From Elephas maximus indicus (lineage: Eukaryota > Chordata > Mammalia > Proboscidea > Elephantidae), in NCBI RefSeq assembly GCF_024166365.1, contig NC_064846.1, positions 33,067,866 to 33,131,865 of the forward strand: DNA of 64,000 nucleotides, written 5' to 3'. The notes below the pieces were generated by a model. That model was not told the origin of the DNA, made no database searches, and saw only the letters and a list, made by a program, of their open reading frames with translations. The translations under genes and the position numbers were made by a program. Shown here one piece after another: positions 38,331 to 52,466 of this stretch. Within the stretch, counting starts at the first letter, position 1. Each line of letters opens with the position of its first letter.

Positions 38331-39241
38331 GTTATTATTCATAATACTTTGATAAGGAGTTCTACTTTTGAAAACAACATAATTAGCTGGTACAAATTTC
38401 TGCTTATCTCTGCCATCCACACCTGGCAATAACTCAGCGACAAAGGACTGTGCTCACAACCTGAGGCATCCATCCCACAGGTGGTGGTGTTTTAGATTTT
38501 AGGCTCAGTTCCTGGGATGAACCACTCAGCTATTTCAAGGCCTCCATGTTATCTTAGTGATGGCAAATGTTACTAATGGAGGCAGCTTTAGGATAAGAGG
38601 AACTAAGAAGTCCTTTCTTTCTTTATTCTGTGAAAGTAGAAATGTTCCTTTAAAAAAACAAATTCAATAAAAATGTTGCTATATTTTAAAAGAAGCGCCC
38701 AATTTATTTTTAAATTTTGATTTCCAAAAAATACCTAAAATACTAAAATAAAGTAACTTGGAGGCATGCTGAATTCCTTCTTATGAATGAAGAAATGCAG
38801 AGAGAGGGATGTGAGGACACTGAGCTTTCCCACTGGGGACAAGAAAACTTGGGCCTTGTGAATTAATGATCAGGTTCATTCCTCCAAATACTCTGGTGAT
38901 CCTGGAAGGGTTTAGCGAGGAATTTGTACTATGGATATGGCTCTGGGCCTGCAAAATATAGGAACTCAGTGGGTAGTATGATTTATCCACCCAAGAGACT
39001 GTGGGTTATATTCTGTTCTAAATGGCTTCACTTCTCCTTTCTGAGCAGAACACCTAAAGAGCAAATGTCTGTTTAATTAATGATGCCAGAAGATCTCCAA
39101 TGGTACCCTTAGGAGGGATAGATATATGTGTAAATACATAGGATATGGAGAAAGACAAGGAGGTCACAGAGAAGTAAAAGAAATACATGAGCAAGGATGG
39201 TACATTTGCATAGTTAATTAGAAGCCTGCTCTAACAACACA

Positions 39242-39416
39242 GAAAACCCTGGTGGCATAGTGGTTGAGAGCTATGGTTCCTAACCAAAGGTTGACAGTTC
39301 GAATCCACTGGGCTCTCATTTGAAACTCTATGGGGCAGTTCTACTCTGTCCTATAGGATTGCTATGAGTTGGAATTGACTTGATGGCAACGGCTTTTTTT
39401 TTTTTTTTTTTTAAAA
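39242..39416 (+). mobile_element. AfroSINE with 11-bp target duplication
   Basis: Forward full-length copy with a T-rich tail, flanked by CTAACAACACA at 39231-39241 and 39417-39427. It is antisense to GRIA3. Confidence 0.92.
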
Positions 39417-41324
39417 CTAACAACACAATATCTGGATGAGGAAAATGGAAACATCAAAACCTAAGCTGGAAGCCCTCCCCAAACCCTAACCCTTATCCAA
39501 ACCCTTAGTCCAAGTTACTAACAGTTCCTTCTTGGTACTTAGTAATTTTTATGGACAACTTTTTAGAAATATCTCCAGCCCTGTGGAGGGAAGACATCTA
39601 TCCCCTCTTTCACTGGCTCTTTTACTGAAGATATTTCAGGCTTCCATGGCAACAAGTCACCTTTCCCAATCAGACACTTGTTTCCTAGTCTTTCCTGGAG
39701 AGCCCTTAACGTCACTCAGGCGATCACAGCCATGTACAGGCAGGTAGCTGCAGATAGATATCTGCCTAGGTAGGTCTTGCTTTATTAAATTGAAGCCAAC
39801 CTATGACCAAGCAGGAGAAGATTCTGTGATGCACCAAAGGATTTACTATAAGGTCCTTTCCATTCCTTCCTGTATGTTAACTTGGGACAGGTGTAGGGAA
39901 GAGCTTTACCCTCTCCACAGAGTAGCTGTTAGAATCCATGGCAGTTCAAAACATGCCCTAGAGTGACACTAGAGTGTCTGAGGCCCTTAAAAAAAAAATC
40001 TGCATTCCCTTCTGTTCACAGGGGTTTCTAGAAGCAGGATTCCAGGAGAACGAGGGTTTAAGCTATTTAGTTTCTTCTACCCTTGGGTCAGCCTAAGCTT
40101 TCTCCACAAACTGGGAGCATGTGTGCTTATGACTGCTGGCATTACTGGACTCTGGCCATCCCAGTGACTCTCATTCCACAGGAGCAGCTACAGTGATTTG
40201 GAAAGTTACACAGTGCTTAGCTGCTAGCAGCTGCCTCTGAGAGAGTATTTATATCTATGTAGTTCACAAATGTAGCTCAAACCTATTTAACTCCTCGCTA
40301 ATGGGATCATAATTTAATATAAGTGCAAAGAGTAAATTCAATAATGCATGCATATAACATTCGGAGTTGAAAGCTGTGAGTCACTTTACTAAGGATCTAA
40401 CAATGCTAGTGATTGAAACCTATTGATGAGCCTCTGTGGTAAAGCAGCAGCCCCAGAAGCAGCTTTTAGATATGTGCGTAAATCCAGTAGCATTTCCAAA
40501 TGAGAACTTCTCAGATTCAAAGCAATAGACCCCTTGATTCCACAGGTTATGATTTTCACTGATGGATTTCTGCCAAACTGGGCCTCTGTTCAACCTCCCC
40601 CGTCTAGAATCTAAAACCATTATGGGTTGTGGACTATTTTACACAACCTAATTTGTCTGGGGAAACTTTGCACCCAATTTGTCCCTGACAGCTAGAAAGA
40701 AAGGGCTTAGGGAAGATGCCAAGTTCTTGTTAAGTCAGTTTTGGTTAAAATGTGGCCACAGATATTTCCCAAGTACATAATTGGCATGATTCACTTTGAA
40801 GACCTGTTTTAAGAGCCATTAAAATCCAAACTATGAAATTTGGTTGTGTTTTATTATGTATAATTGTGTTTCCTGTAGTTCATCCCAATGCCAGTAAGAA
40901 AGAGGGGTATAGGCTGAGAAGACAGAGAGAAACCAATCTTTACCACAAACTCTATGACGAGTTTCTGAAGACATCTACTTCATTCCCCTGACTCTAGGCA
41001 AAATACGCTTTTGAGAGTCCAGTCTGACGGATGCTATCATCCTCCTTCATCCCCAAAAGACATCCTTTGACCATTATCCGTAGAAAAATAATCCATCTTA
41101 TCTTACACCCAAATAGATTGCAACAAGTGGGGTCCATATATCAGATCTGAAAGCTGACTACTGGTCGCCACACCAGGGCATATACCACCGTCTTCTAGCA
41201 TGCATCCTAGCATCCACGCATCTGCACCCCCAAAAGTAATGCTAGGCAGGACACACTAGAGATCTTACTATATATATTAAAGTAATAGAAAGTATTATAA
41301 GTAATTATAAAGTATACATATACT

Positions 41325-41344
41325 ATATATATATATATATATAT
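41325..41344. repeat. (AT)n microsatellite
   Basis: Ten AT units in an AT-rich stretch. Confidence 0.9.
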
Positions 41345-42996
41345 TAAAGTCATGTATGCTACTGGCTTTGGTCTGTTATTTGAGAAATATTTGCTTCAAG
41401 GCCAGATAAAATTAAGCAATAAGGTGAATCCAGCACTTGGACCACCCTTTTGCCACCTCTGACCAATGGGAATTTGTCTCATGTGCCAAGGGCCAAATGC
41501 TATACCGCTCTCTAGGTAGTCAAAAGAGAATGGATTTCAATTGTTCTCCATAAAAGAAATCTGCCCCCTCCCTGCTCCACCAATCCCAACTCCCACCCTC
41601 ACCAAATGTATTTCACTTGCTTCAAATGTTTCAAAACTGTGGTTCTATATCCATCCCTCCAAGCGAGGGGAAACCAAAGGGCTGGATCTTAGAGGGCAGA
41701 AAAGGCATAGACATACACCTTTCACTCTCTGCCATGGCAACAGTGTCTTTCCTCCAGACAATTGTATAACAGCGTTCTTACCTTCAGGCTTTTCACTCCT
41801 GCTTCTCTTTCTGTAGCTCTGGTGTTGGATATTTGGTCATTATTTGTCAATAAGAAACACATTCAAGTTATCAAGATAACACCAAAGGCAAATAATCATG
41901 TCCTAATCATAGAAATCTGTATTAAGGCCACGCTGTCAATTTCAAAAATCACTAGGATGGAATAACTTTAAGAATGTTTTCTTTCTGGATTACGACTTTT
42001 TTTTCCCCCGGTGGTAAAATTTATCCTTTAACACCATCTGTCAAATGCAATGGTTTTGGCAGCCACTGGACTTGTTCACTTCTTAAGGCAAAAAAGTCCC
42101 TTGCTTGAAGCAGCCACTTGAGAGAAAGTGAGGATTTGCTTTTGGGAGGAAGACCTGAGAAAGCCTGAGTAAGTTCAAGGAGCAAATTTAGTCACTACCA
42201 GGAAAGAAAATGGTCAGGTTCTTCATACTTCCAGGAAGCAGTACCAGCACAGAGACATGCAAACCAACGAAGAGCATGACATACTCACCCTACTCCTTGC
42301 TCCCAAACCAGTCTCGGGAATTCACAGGAACTTCTGCTAAGACCCAGGGAGTGCCATCCATCTGCAATGAGTCTTGCCTACACACATAACAGTGTCAATC
42401 AAAAGTCATTGGGATCCATTTTAACCCTGGGTATCCAAAATGTCTACCTTTTGGGTGGCTCCTGCCAATAAAAGGTCCATCTTGTTGCAGGCAAAAGGCA
42501 GATGCAGATTCATATCCATTACTCAAGGCCCAAGAATGTCAAAGAATTCTGGGTGTGGAAGAGAAGTGGTTAAGAGACGGTGGCATAGGAGAGGAGAATT
42601 GTAGACATACATGGAAGAAGAAGAAATACACACAAGACTGAAGATCTCATTTATATATATATATGGGAAACACAGCACAACCTCATTCATCTAATGTACT
42701 ACTAAATAGTAGGAAGCGGAGGGAATTTGGAAATGGGCTGTCCTGAAGTGTAACTTTTTACTACCTTTGAAGAGAAGGCTTGCTAAGCAAATGCATGGAA
42801 TTTAGAAAAAAAAAAAAAAAAAGATTGCCAGGGATAGGGACAAGAAACATGTTTGAATTTCTTATGAGAACATACTTCTGAGGTACTTTAAAAGCACCCA
42901 TGTGAAAAGAAGCACAACTAATTTTAAGTGCAAGCTACTTTTTGAATCTATCAAAACAAGTTCTTCTCTAAACTCATATTTGTTAGTTTATTCTAA

Positions 42997-43201
42997 CCTA
43001 ACTAGCCTGTTGCCGCCGAGTTGATTCCGACTCATAGCGGCCCTGTAGGACAGAGTAGAGCTGCCCCATAGGGTTTCCAAGGCTGGAAACTTTACCGAAG
43101 CAAACTGCCACATCTTTCTCCCATGAAGCGGCTGGTGGGTTTGAAGCACCGACCTTTTGGTTAGCAGCCAAGAGCTTAACCACTATGCCACCAAGGCTCC
43201 T
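42997..43201 (-). mobile_element. AfroSINE
   Basis: Reverse copy ending CCACCAAGGCTCC. The flanks TTAGTTTATTCTA and TTAGTGTATTCTA differ at one position, an aged target duplication. Confidence 0.9.
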
Positions 43202-43710
43202 TTAGTGTATTCTAGTCCCTATATATTTTCAAAGATGATAAAACTGCATTTCTGTAGCACTAATTCTCTAAGTCATAATGATCATCCAATCATTTCCTTA
43301 AATAATGAAGATTTAACTGCATATCCTATTCTCATCCCTTACTTCTCCATATGCCTTACAGCTCAAGGCGCAGAACATACAAATCTCATTGCAGTCAAAG
43401 GGTTCAGAATGGTTCCATTTAAAGCATTCTGTTCAATGGTCCCAACAGTATGCAAGTCTTACTTGTCAGACTATGTGTGCTGATTTTCCCGCTTAGAGAA
43501 TGTGGGCAGTAGAAATCTACTTAAATCCTTGGATAGAATTAAAGCCAGGTAGAATTTTAGGGTGAGGTGGAGTAGGGTTTGTAATACCTTGCAATATCAA
43601 GTCACCCCAGGCATGGATAGCTTGTTTCACTGACTGAGCCCCTCTTATAAGGTAATGATAGATGGGAAAGCCAAGCTGGCACCCTTTACTCAGAGAATGA
43701 GGCAGAGTGG

Positions 43711-43749
43711 GGTGGTGGTGGTGGTGGTGGTGGTGGTGGTGGTGGTGGT
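43711..43749. repeat. (GGT)13 microsatellite
   Basis: Thirteen uninterrupted GGT units; ACC in the GRIA3 transcript. Confidence 0.97.
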
Positions 43750-44674
43750 TAGGAGAATGCAAAGTCTGAGGCAACAGGCAGCTGTGGAGGGCAGCTGATG
43801 TGTCTATGTGGTAATCCATCGGCTAAATCCCCATTCGGGTGTGACTTACAGTGACAGACTTTCACTGGGTGTGTCACAAACCCCTGGTGATAAGGGTTTA
43901 GCGCTGAAACCACCTACTGGCTCTTAATTACCACATTTGCACAGGCGTTGTAATAAGGCACTAACACAAATGGGTGATTTGCAGTTTGCAGGTTAAAAAT
44001 TCCGAAACCACAGCTCTAATTTCTGTGATCCTTGCCTGTGTATTTAGAGTCCATCAAGGAAGGATCAACTTTGCTTTGTTTAGGCCCTATTAGGCTAGGT
44101 TTAGGAAATTGGTAAAACCAAGCAATATGTAGGTCTGAGTCAGTGACTGACCTTGATCTTAATTCCTTATATTTGGAAACTGAAAATAACACAAATAATG
44201 CTTTCATTAGTTCAAGCATGTACATGATTAAAATAGCCTGAAAAGATGCTGATTATTTCCATAGAATAGTACATTTTCTAGAATAGGCTCAGAATGTGTA
44301 ATGTCACATGCAGAGGGGAAAAGGTCAACAATTTAATATAATTGCCCATTTACCGTTATTTAAAGGTTGCAGGAGAGAGAGATTAGTTATATAGGTATTT
44401 CTCCCTCTTCTGGTTTCAGAGATAATAGGCTTGAAAGCAGTTTTGAAAAAGTAAAAGCACTCATAAATGTCAGGCTTTGTGATTATTGTCATTTTTAGTA
44501 ATCAGTACTGAGGGCTGGAATGGCTTAAATATGCCATTTGCCTTGTAACCAAGGTGGTTGAGAATGAACCTGCCTCTTATGGAAACACATCACATGCAAT
44601 CAGATTCACATTGCTCATTGGATGGATACATGTGATAAATTACCTTCTGCAATATTATCGCAGTAGGTGACCCT

Positions 44675-44770
44675 GAAAGCCAGCAGAGATTTGTGACAGC
44701 ATTAGCTGTGTGACCTTCTCAAAGTCACCACTATCTCTGGGCCTCACTTGTTCTGTGAACTGATGGTATA
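44675..44770 (+). repeat. MIR fragment
   Basis: 'gctgtgtgaccttctcaaag' and 'tctgggcctcacttgttctg' follow the MIR core. Confidence 0.7.
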
Positions 44771-44846
44771 TTCAATAGTCAATTGTCCTGTTAACTGTGG
44801 ATAAGATACAATAAAGAGGTGTAATTCTCAAGCCATTTCCCTAATA

Positions 44847-45241
44847 CAGTAAAACGTCACTGATTTGAACTAAACAGAAGGGAAGGATTGTCTGAGTGAG
44901 CAAAGAGAGGCCTGAATTATAAAATAGGTTTGAAGAACGACAGTTTTATTACTTTCAGTCTAGTTTGTAATTCACACGGACTAGAAAATGTTGCCCTAGT
45001 GGAAGTCCTCATGAGAACTACCTTAGTAAATAAGTTCGTAATTGACTGTGATTAAATCGAATAAATGCTTCAAACATTTGAAAAGGGTTTGTTTTCTTAA
45101 GGAAAAATTCATGTGGCAATCTAATCTAAACTCTCCATTTGCTTAGCAAACCTCTCTTGTCCCCATCCCTGATAATAGAAAAAAAAACACAGACTCATCC
45201 CTGTCCAATTTATCGGGCTCCAAATTAATGAGGTTTCACTG
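44847..45241. mobile_element. Tigger-like MITE
   Basis: Inverted ends CAGTAAAACGTCACTGATTT and, reversed, CAGTGAAACCTCATTAATTT. TA precedes the left end. Confidence 0.75.
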
Positions 45242-46149
45242 CCATTTCTACCTCCTTCTCCACTGATTTGTTTTTAGCATCACCACCAAATAGTAGTAAA
45301 ACAGATTCAGATTCATCTCTTGCCCCTTCTCTTGCTCACTCCCAGAAAACAGCAGGTAGCAAGGAGGAAGATAATAAAGGCAAGTTCCTTGATAATCCAG
45401 AAATGGAATAAGCAATCGTTGGATATGCAGAACTGATCATACTGTTAGCCATAGTTGAGGAACAGGTTGAGTTATTTCATGAGGCTGGCTGAAGGAGTGA
45501 CCAAGAAAAGTGATTTGAAAGAGACCTGGCAGGTAGCACTATGGCCAATGAAGTTGAAAATATTTCAGATCTACTGAAATAGCTTTCTATTTGCAAATCA
45601 GATAATCTGGAAATCATGGGCTGCCAAGAAAGTTATGTGGTAAAAACTTTGCAGCAGTATCAGCTGAGGGAAAAAAAAGCTTGAGTGGTGGTGTAATTAA
45701 CACATAGCTGGTCTAAAGTTTTAGGGATCTTCGTGATACCAAAACATCTGAGTGAAGGGTAAGAATTCAGTGAAATACGTGCAGTTTTTGTTCATGTAAC
45801 ATCAAACGTCGGGTTATTCGAAAACTTCTGGGCACTTGGCATCATGTGGCTGTGTTGGAGTCATCTTGATACAGTCCATGGCTCCTTTTCAACCATACTG
45901 AGTGTGAAGGATGAATTCGTGAGAGCACTGTATCCACTCCAGCTCAATTTTTCACTCTGCAACTCACTTGGATGGTACAGTTAGGTTCTCATGGCCTGCT
46001 AATTACATGAGAAAAAGACCAGGAAGAAGGTGCTAAGTACTTTGGGCACCAGGGTAGTCACTGCAAAATTCGAATGAGCCAATACCTTGGCGAAACTGTC
46101 AATGTCATCAGTTCACACTGGTGGCAAAGGAAGTTACTGCTTTTTGACA

Positions 46150-46528
46150 CAGAGTAAAACCTTGATTAATTGGAATCCATAAGGGATGAATGGAATTTTC
46201 AATAAGAATACTCATTTTGTTTCATTCTTGGCTAATAATTTTTTTTTTCCCTTAGAATGCTTGTATCCACTTTCTCACCTCAGGGAAGCAGCTTCTAATG
46301 TTTGAAGGTCAATCCAGATGGAGAAGAGATAGGAGACAGAGCTGACTGTGAGCTCACCCCAAGGTCATCTCTTGGCAAGTGATTTAAAAAAATCAACTCC
46401 TTGCAGTCTTCTTTTTGGGTACTACGGATGCTTTCTCATCAAAATGGAGTGCTGGGGGCGGAGGGAGGGCAATAATTCGGTTAGCTGGCGTATTGGTTAG
46501 GTGAGTTCTGGTTAATCAAGGTTTTACA
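46150..46528. mobile_element. Tigger-like MITE
   Basis: Left end AGTAAAACCTTGATTAATTG and right end TGGTTAATCAAGGTTTTAC are inverted repeats with high identity. No transposase frame. Confidence 0.78.
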
Positions 46529-47786
46529 ATAAAAGGCCTCACCAGTATCTGGTAAGATTGTGTGATGAAGAAAAGTGGTTTGCAAGTTGTATGAAAGTGC
46601 TCTGGATCAGTGTTTCCAAACCCATATTCTACTGCAGACTGGCAAACTAACTTTTCCATCAGGGTTCTGAGGAACAGAGAGGGAACGAGAGGAGCAGACG
46701 TGTAACCATTGTCTCTGAAGGAGAAAAGTTTTAGCTTGCCTGTCTGTTGGTCTGTGGTTGGGAAACACTGTTCTTCACCTCCAGATGCCCATGGTATCTT
46801 GGTTGTACAAGAGCCAATCTTATAGGCTTCAATATAATTCTCATGCCCCTTGGCCATGGAGGATTCTGTTTTCAGGTCCTCTCCTGTACTTACCCAAAGT
46901 GTCTTTCCATCGCTTGGTATCATGGCTTCTGAGCTTGCCCCTATCTTTCGTTGCTTGGACGATGGCTATTCATTCATTCTAGCCCTGAAGAGTATTAAGG
47001 AGCCAAAGGAATGCCATAAGATGGGATTTCTCATGATGGCAGCCTGGATAACAATTAGACCTACCTGAATCAAGAACATGGCTAAGGAGAAGCCAAATCA
47101 GGGATTCATACACACATAGTATCACAGAAACGACGCATTTGTTTAAAATATACAAAATGTCTTTGCAAAGTCAATGTATGAGGTGGCCTATTGAAGAAAG
47201 ACCCCATTTAACTTGAAACCGAGCTTGTCCTTTTGGCTTTCAAGTTAAATGGGGCCTGCTTAAATGGACCATCACATATAGAGAGCAACATCTCATCACT
47301 CATACACAGAATTGAAGAAGCCAACCCTAATCGACCAACCAAGCTTTGTGAGTAACCATCACATCCTAGGGGAAAAAAAAAAGGCTATAACCTGACTTTT
47401 CAGTAGATTGATCTAATAATTTCTCATACCACTCAACTGAGGCAGGCGAGGACAGCCTCACAGGAAAGCCTTGGACTTTTGAAAGCCTAGGGCAATGAAA
47501 CACACATTGTGGCCTTTGTAAGGCAACCAGTCTAGTGTGTGAAGGGAGGGAAGGGGTGTGGACGGGGAGCCTCTGTCTGGGAGTTTAAGAAGGGACCCAA
47601 GTTAGATCAAAAATGTGGGCAGCGCCCTAAAGTCTTTCTGGTTCCCAAAGCTGCCAGGCAGGGGAATAACCTGGTCATTCCACTTTATGTGTGAGTCTTG
47701 TGGTGCTCTCTCCTCAATAATAAGATAACAGTCTTGCCGATTACTCGTCACTAAGGGTACCCGGTTGTGGTGACATTGAGGCTGAC

Positions 47787-47901
47787 CTTGGAGTCACCGC
47801 CCCCGCTGCCGCACTCTCCTTTGTCGTACCACCATTTGTTTTTCAATTTGTCCAAGAGGCCTTGCTCATTCAGTTTTAATACTGCCAGGTTAACAGCATT
47901 T
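47787..47901 (-). CDS. GRIA3: GRIA3 flop alternative exon
   Basis: This 115-nt exon is the flop alternative to the exon at 32737-32851. It has an AG acceptor (cgtttcaag) and a GTCAGC donor. After completing the split arginine codon it encodes [20 protein letters not shown], continues through [11 protein letters not shown], and ends SGGGDSK. The asparagine in KLNEQG and the SGGG stretch are the diagnostic flop residues; flop receptors desensitise faster. It lies 559 bases downstream of exon 13 in transcript order, whereas flip is about 15 kb further on, so flop precedes flip as in other GRIA genes. Including both exons together would shift the frame (230 nt), consistent with mutually exclusive use. 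Confidence 0.97.
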
Positions 47902-48747
<846 letters not shown>

Positions 48748-48879
48748 TTAAAACTGGAAAAGCCAGTGGTTTTCAAACATTCTTGACTGCAGCCCACAGT
48801 AAGAAAAACATGTTACATTGCAACCCAGTAGACCCATACAAAAATATGCAAACATATTTTTGAGACAGAAAACCCACTA

Positions 48880-49024
48880 ACCCATTGCCATTGAGTCGAT
48901 TCCGACTCATAGCCACCCTATAGGACCGGGTAGAACTGCACCATAGAGTTTCTAAGAAGCACCTGGTGGATTCAAACTGCTGACCTTTTGGTTAGCAGCT
49001 GTAGCACTTAACCACTACGCCACC
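48880..49024 (-). mobile_element. AfroSINE beside exon 13
   Basis: Reverse copy, 'cattgccattgagtcgattc' to 'ctacgccacca', flanked by GAGACAGA on both sides. It lies about 170 bases upstream of exon 13 in transcript sense, close to the branch-point zone. Confidence 0.88.
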
Positions 49025-49534
49025 AGAGACAGAGGTTCCTCAAAACCATACTCACCCTTGTTCTGTGTGATGCTTTCTGATATTTTCTATTCTATTCAAA
49101 TTCACTTCTTTTTTTTTAGCCGAAGGAGAGCATTTATTTGTTTATACTTTAAAACTCCCAAGAGAGTAAAAATAGTTTCCATACTGGTTTTGAATGGGTC
49201 ATGCGTTGGATACATTTTGGGAACTGGCTAATTGTCCTAAACCATCTCAATTTATTCTGTTTATCCCCATCCCAGATCCACTCTTTGCTCATCTTTGCCC
49301 TGGGAGCCTGATCCTTTAGTACTGCTTCACAGGCTCTCTTGGCACCTGGCTTCTAGTGGGAAGCACCAGCAGAAGAAGATAGGAGTTTGGGAGGAGAGGG
49401 TGGTTGGGGCTTTCCTTCCCCATTTTCTATTGTTACTGTGTTCCCACAGTGGCCATAGCCTCCATGATTACAGCTGTGTCAAAGGTTCCCACTTCCATGG
49501 CTCCAGCTCTCAATACAGTCTCAGGACTATTGAC

Positions 49535-51065
49535 ATTGATTACATTCTTCATGTTGTGCAACTTTTGTCACTATCCTTTTCCAAATAATTCCACCACTCT
49601 GTACATAAACTCAAGGCCCCCTAAACAAAAATTCACTCCTCCCCCTCCCTTCTACCCCTGGTAACTACTAATATGCTTTGGTTTCTGTATATTGGCTTAT
49701 TTCATATGAGATCACACAGTATTTGTCTTCTGGCGACTGATTTATTTCGCTCAGCACAAATATTTTCAAGGTTTATCCAAGTTGTGGCATGAGCAGGACT
49801 TCATTTCTCTTCATGGTTGAGTAATGTTCCATTGTGTTTATATATATATATATATACACCACCTTTTGTGTATCCTTTTATCTGTTGATGGACATTTAAG
49901 TTATTTCCAACTTTTGGCTATTGTGAAAAGCGCTGCAATGAACATTGGTTTACCGGTTTCTGTTTGCATTCCTGCTTTCACTTCTTCTGGATATTTACTT
50001 AGGGTTGGGATTGCTGGGTCATATGGTAGTTCTATGTTCAACTTTTTGAGGAACCACCAAACTGTTTTTCACAGTCGCTGTACCATTTCACATTCCCACT
50101 AGCAATGGATGAGGGTTCCAGTTTCTCCACAACCAACGCACATTGTTTTTAAATCACTGACATTCTAATGGAGGTGAGATGGTATCTCATTGTGGTTTTG
50201 ACAATGGGTTTGGTTTTTTTTGAACATCTTTTCATGTGCTTGTTGGCCATTTGAATATCTTCTTCGGTGAACTGTCTGTTCAAGTCCTTTGCCCATTTTT
50301 TGATTTGTCTTTTTGTTGTTAAGTTGTAGAAGTTATACATATATGTGTGTGTTTGTGTGTGTGTGTGTATATACATATATATAGGATATTAGACCCTTAT
50401 CTGAAATATGGCTCCTGAGAATTTTCTCCCAATCTGTAGGTTGTCTTTTCACTTTAGTGATGTACACAACTATTTAATTTTTATGAGGCCCCATCTATTT
50501 TGTCTTTTGCTGCTCATGCTTTTATTGTCACATTTGACAGTCCACTGTTAAGAACTAGGGCCCTCAGCCATATTCCTCCTATACTTTCTTCTAGGAATTT
50601 TATGGTTTTAATTTTCACATATAGGTCCTGGATCCATTTTGAATTGTTTTTTTGTGTATGGTGTGAGGAATGGATCCTGATTCATTCTTCTGAGCGTGGA
50701 AATCCAATTTTCCCAGCACCATTCATTGAAGAGATTCGTCCTTGCCCATTGAATGGATTTAGTACCCTTGTCAAAAATCAGTTGACCATAGAAGTATGGA
50801 TTTATTTCTGGACTCTAAATTCTATTCCATTGGTCTCTATGTCTATTATTATGCCAGTACCAAGCTGTTTTAATTACTGCAGCTTTACAGTATGTTTTGA
50901 AATCAGGAAGTATGAGTCCTCTTACTTCATTTTTCTTCTTCAAAATTGCTTCTGTTATTCAGAATCCCTTGCCTTCCACATAAATTTGAGGATTGGCTTT
51001 TGCATTTGTACAAGGAAGGCTGTTGGAACTTGGATGGGGGCTGCATTGAATTTATATTTAATTCA
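49535..51065 (-). mobile_element. L1 fragment, 3' part of ORF2 and 3' UTR
   Basis: Continuous reverse-strand L1 sequence whose 5' truncation is near 51065. The minus strand holds the decayed end of ORF2. The 190-residue plus-strand frame at 50500-51072 is its antisense shadow. Confidence 0.85.
50344..50383. repeat. (GT)n/(TA)n simple repeat inside L1
   Basis: GT units followed by TA-rich units. Confidence 0.85.
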
Positions 51066-51343
51066 CTTTTAAGCAACACTGTTCATGACCCCATAAATTG
51101 ATTTCATTATCCCACTAATGAGTTACAACCCAGTTCAAAGATACTTAGTTCAGTCTTCCTCTCAAAGAAGAAATATTCCCTACATCCTGCTATGCTATTA
51201 TCTAGTACCTGCTTGAAAAAGCCCATTGGAACAGAGCGTATAACCATTTTCAGTAGCTCACTTCAGCATGGGACACCAATTATTCTAAGAAAGTACTTAT
51301 TCTAACTGAACTTTGTTTCTCTGTACCTCCCACCCTATAGTAC

Positions 51344-51490
51344 TATCCGCTGTTGTTCTTAGCTCGTGACGTTGTTCTTAGCTCAGTCCCTGACTCATGG
51401 TGACCCCATGTGTTATAGAGAATTGCTCCATAGAGTTTTCATGGCTGTAATCTTTATGAAAGCAGTTTGCCAGGCATTTTTGGTTACTAT
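51344..51490 (-). mobile_element. SINE fragment
   Basis: 'gttgttcttagctcagtccc' and 'tgactcatggtgaccccatg' match the afrotherian SINE body. Confidence 0.6.
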
Positions 51491-52466
51491 CCACTAGAGC
51501 TATGAAAAATAATTATGTTTCTTCTTCTACATGACAATCCTCCAAACAGTGTAAGGCTATTACTCTGCCCCCCTGTCTCATTCCTTCATCAGGCTAAACT
51601 CCACCAATGTCTAATACTGTTTCCATAACCCTCACAATTTTGGAGTTTCTCCCGCAGACACATTCTGGTTGGTGATGCCTCTCTTAAATTGGAGTGTCCA
51701 GAAATAAACATTGCATCCCAGATATAGCACCAGGGCAGAGTGAAAACAAAAACAAACTCTTTGCTTCCTGTTATTGGAGCATTATTCTTCTATCAGTGCT
51801 GTCTGAGTTTACATTAACATATTTGGTCATACATCCATCCTTTCAACAAGTATTTATTGAGCACCTATTATATATAAGGCACTTTATTAGAGGTGTGACT
51901 ATAACAGAATGGCCTCAGGTTGAGGCCAAACCAAAGCTGCTAGTTCTTTCTACCAAGCCAAGTCTCTTTTGTGTTTACTTGTGGAATTTTTAATTGAATG
52001 ACATTAAATTTCATCTCAATTCAGGTGATCCTTAAAACATACTAAATACTGTGTTTTCAGCTCTGCATTATATATCCTGGAAAATATGAAGGAAGCATAC
52101 TCTCAATGCCCCCAGGAGCTTTCAGTTGAGATGGGGAGCTAGATACTTAGGAATGAAAACTGTGGAAAAAATTCTAAGGTGCTATTTGACTAGAGGTGAC
52201 ATAGCATGGTAGAAACCATAAACATATATCATATTTTCAAATTTCCTTTTATGATGCTTCCTGGCCCCTACACTAGATTTTTTTTTTATTGTTTACTTGC
52301 TCTTCTCTGGACCTCTGCTAGCTGCATCGCGTTTGTCTTGAGGCCTGCTTGGGAACTCCCAGAGCTATCACCATGGAAATTAAACATGGTATTTAAGGCA
52401 ATCAGATCCTTACTCAGGCCCATACGGAGTGACTGAAATTTCTCACTGAGATTGGATCATGCTTAG

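Noticed and set aside
46516..46923. A 135-residue minus-strand frame in the flop-flip intron
   Set aside because: It overlaps the end of a Tigger-like MITE and shows no family resemblance or splice context.
47751..47786. Extension of the flop reading frame past the exon (VSLNVTT...)
   Set aside because: The GTCAGC donor at 47786 explains the exon end; the extra residues are intronic read-through.
50500..51072. A 190-residue plus-strand frame
   Set aside because: It is antisense to L1 ORF2 on the minus strand and has no independent support.
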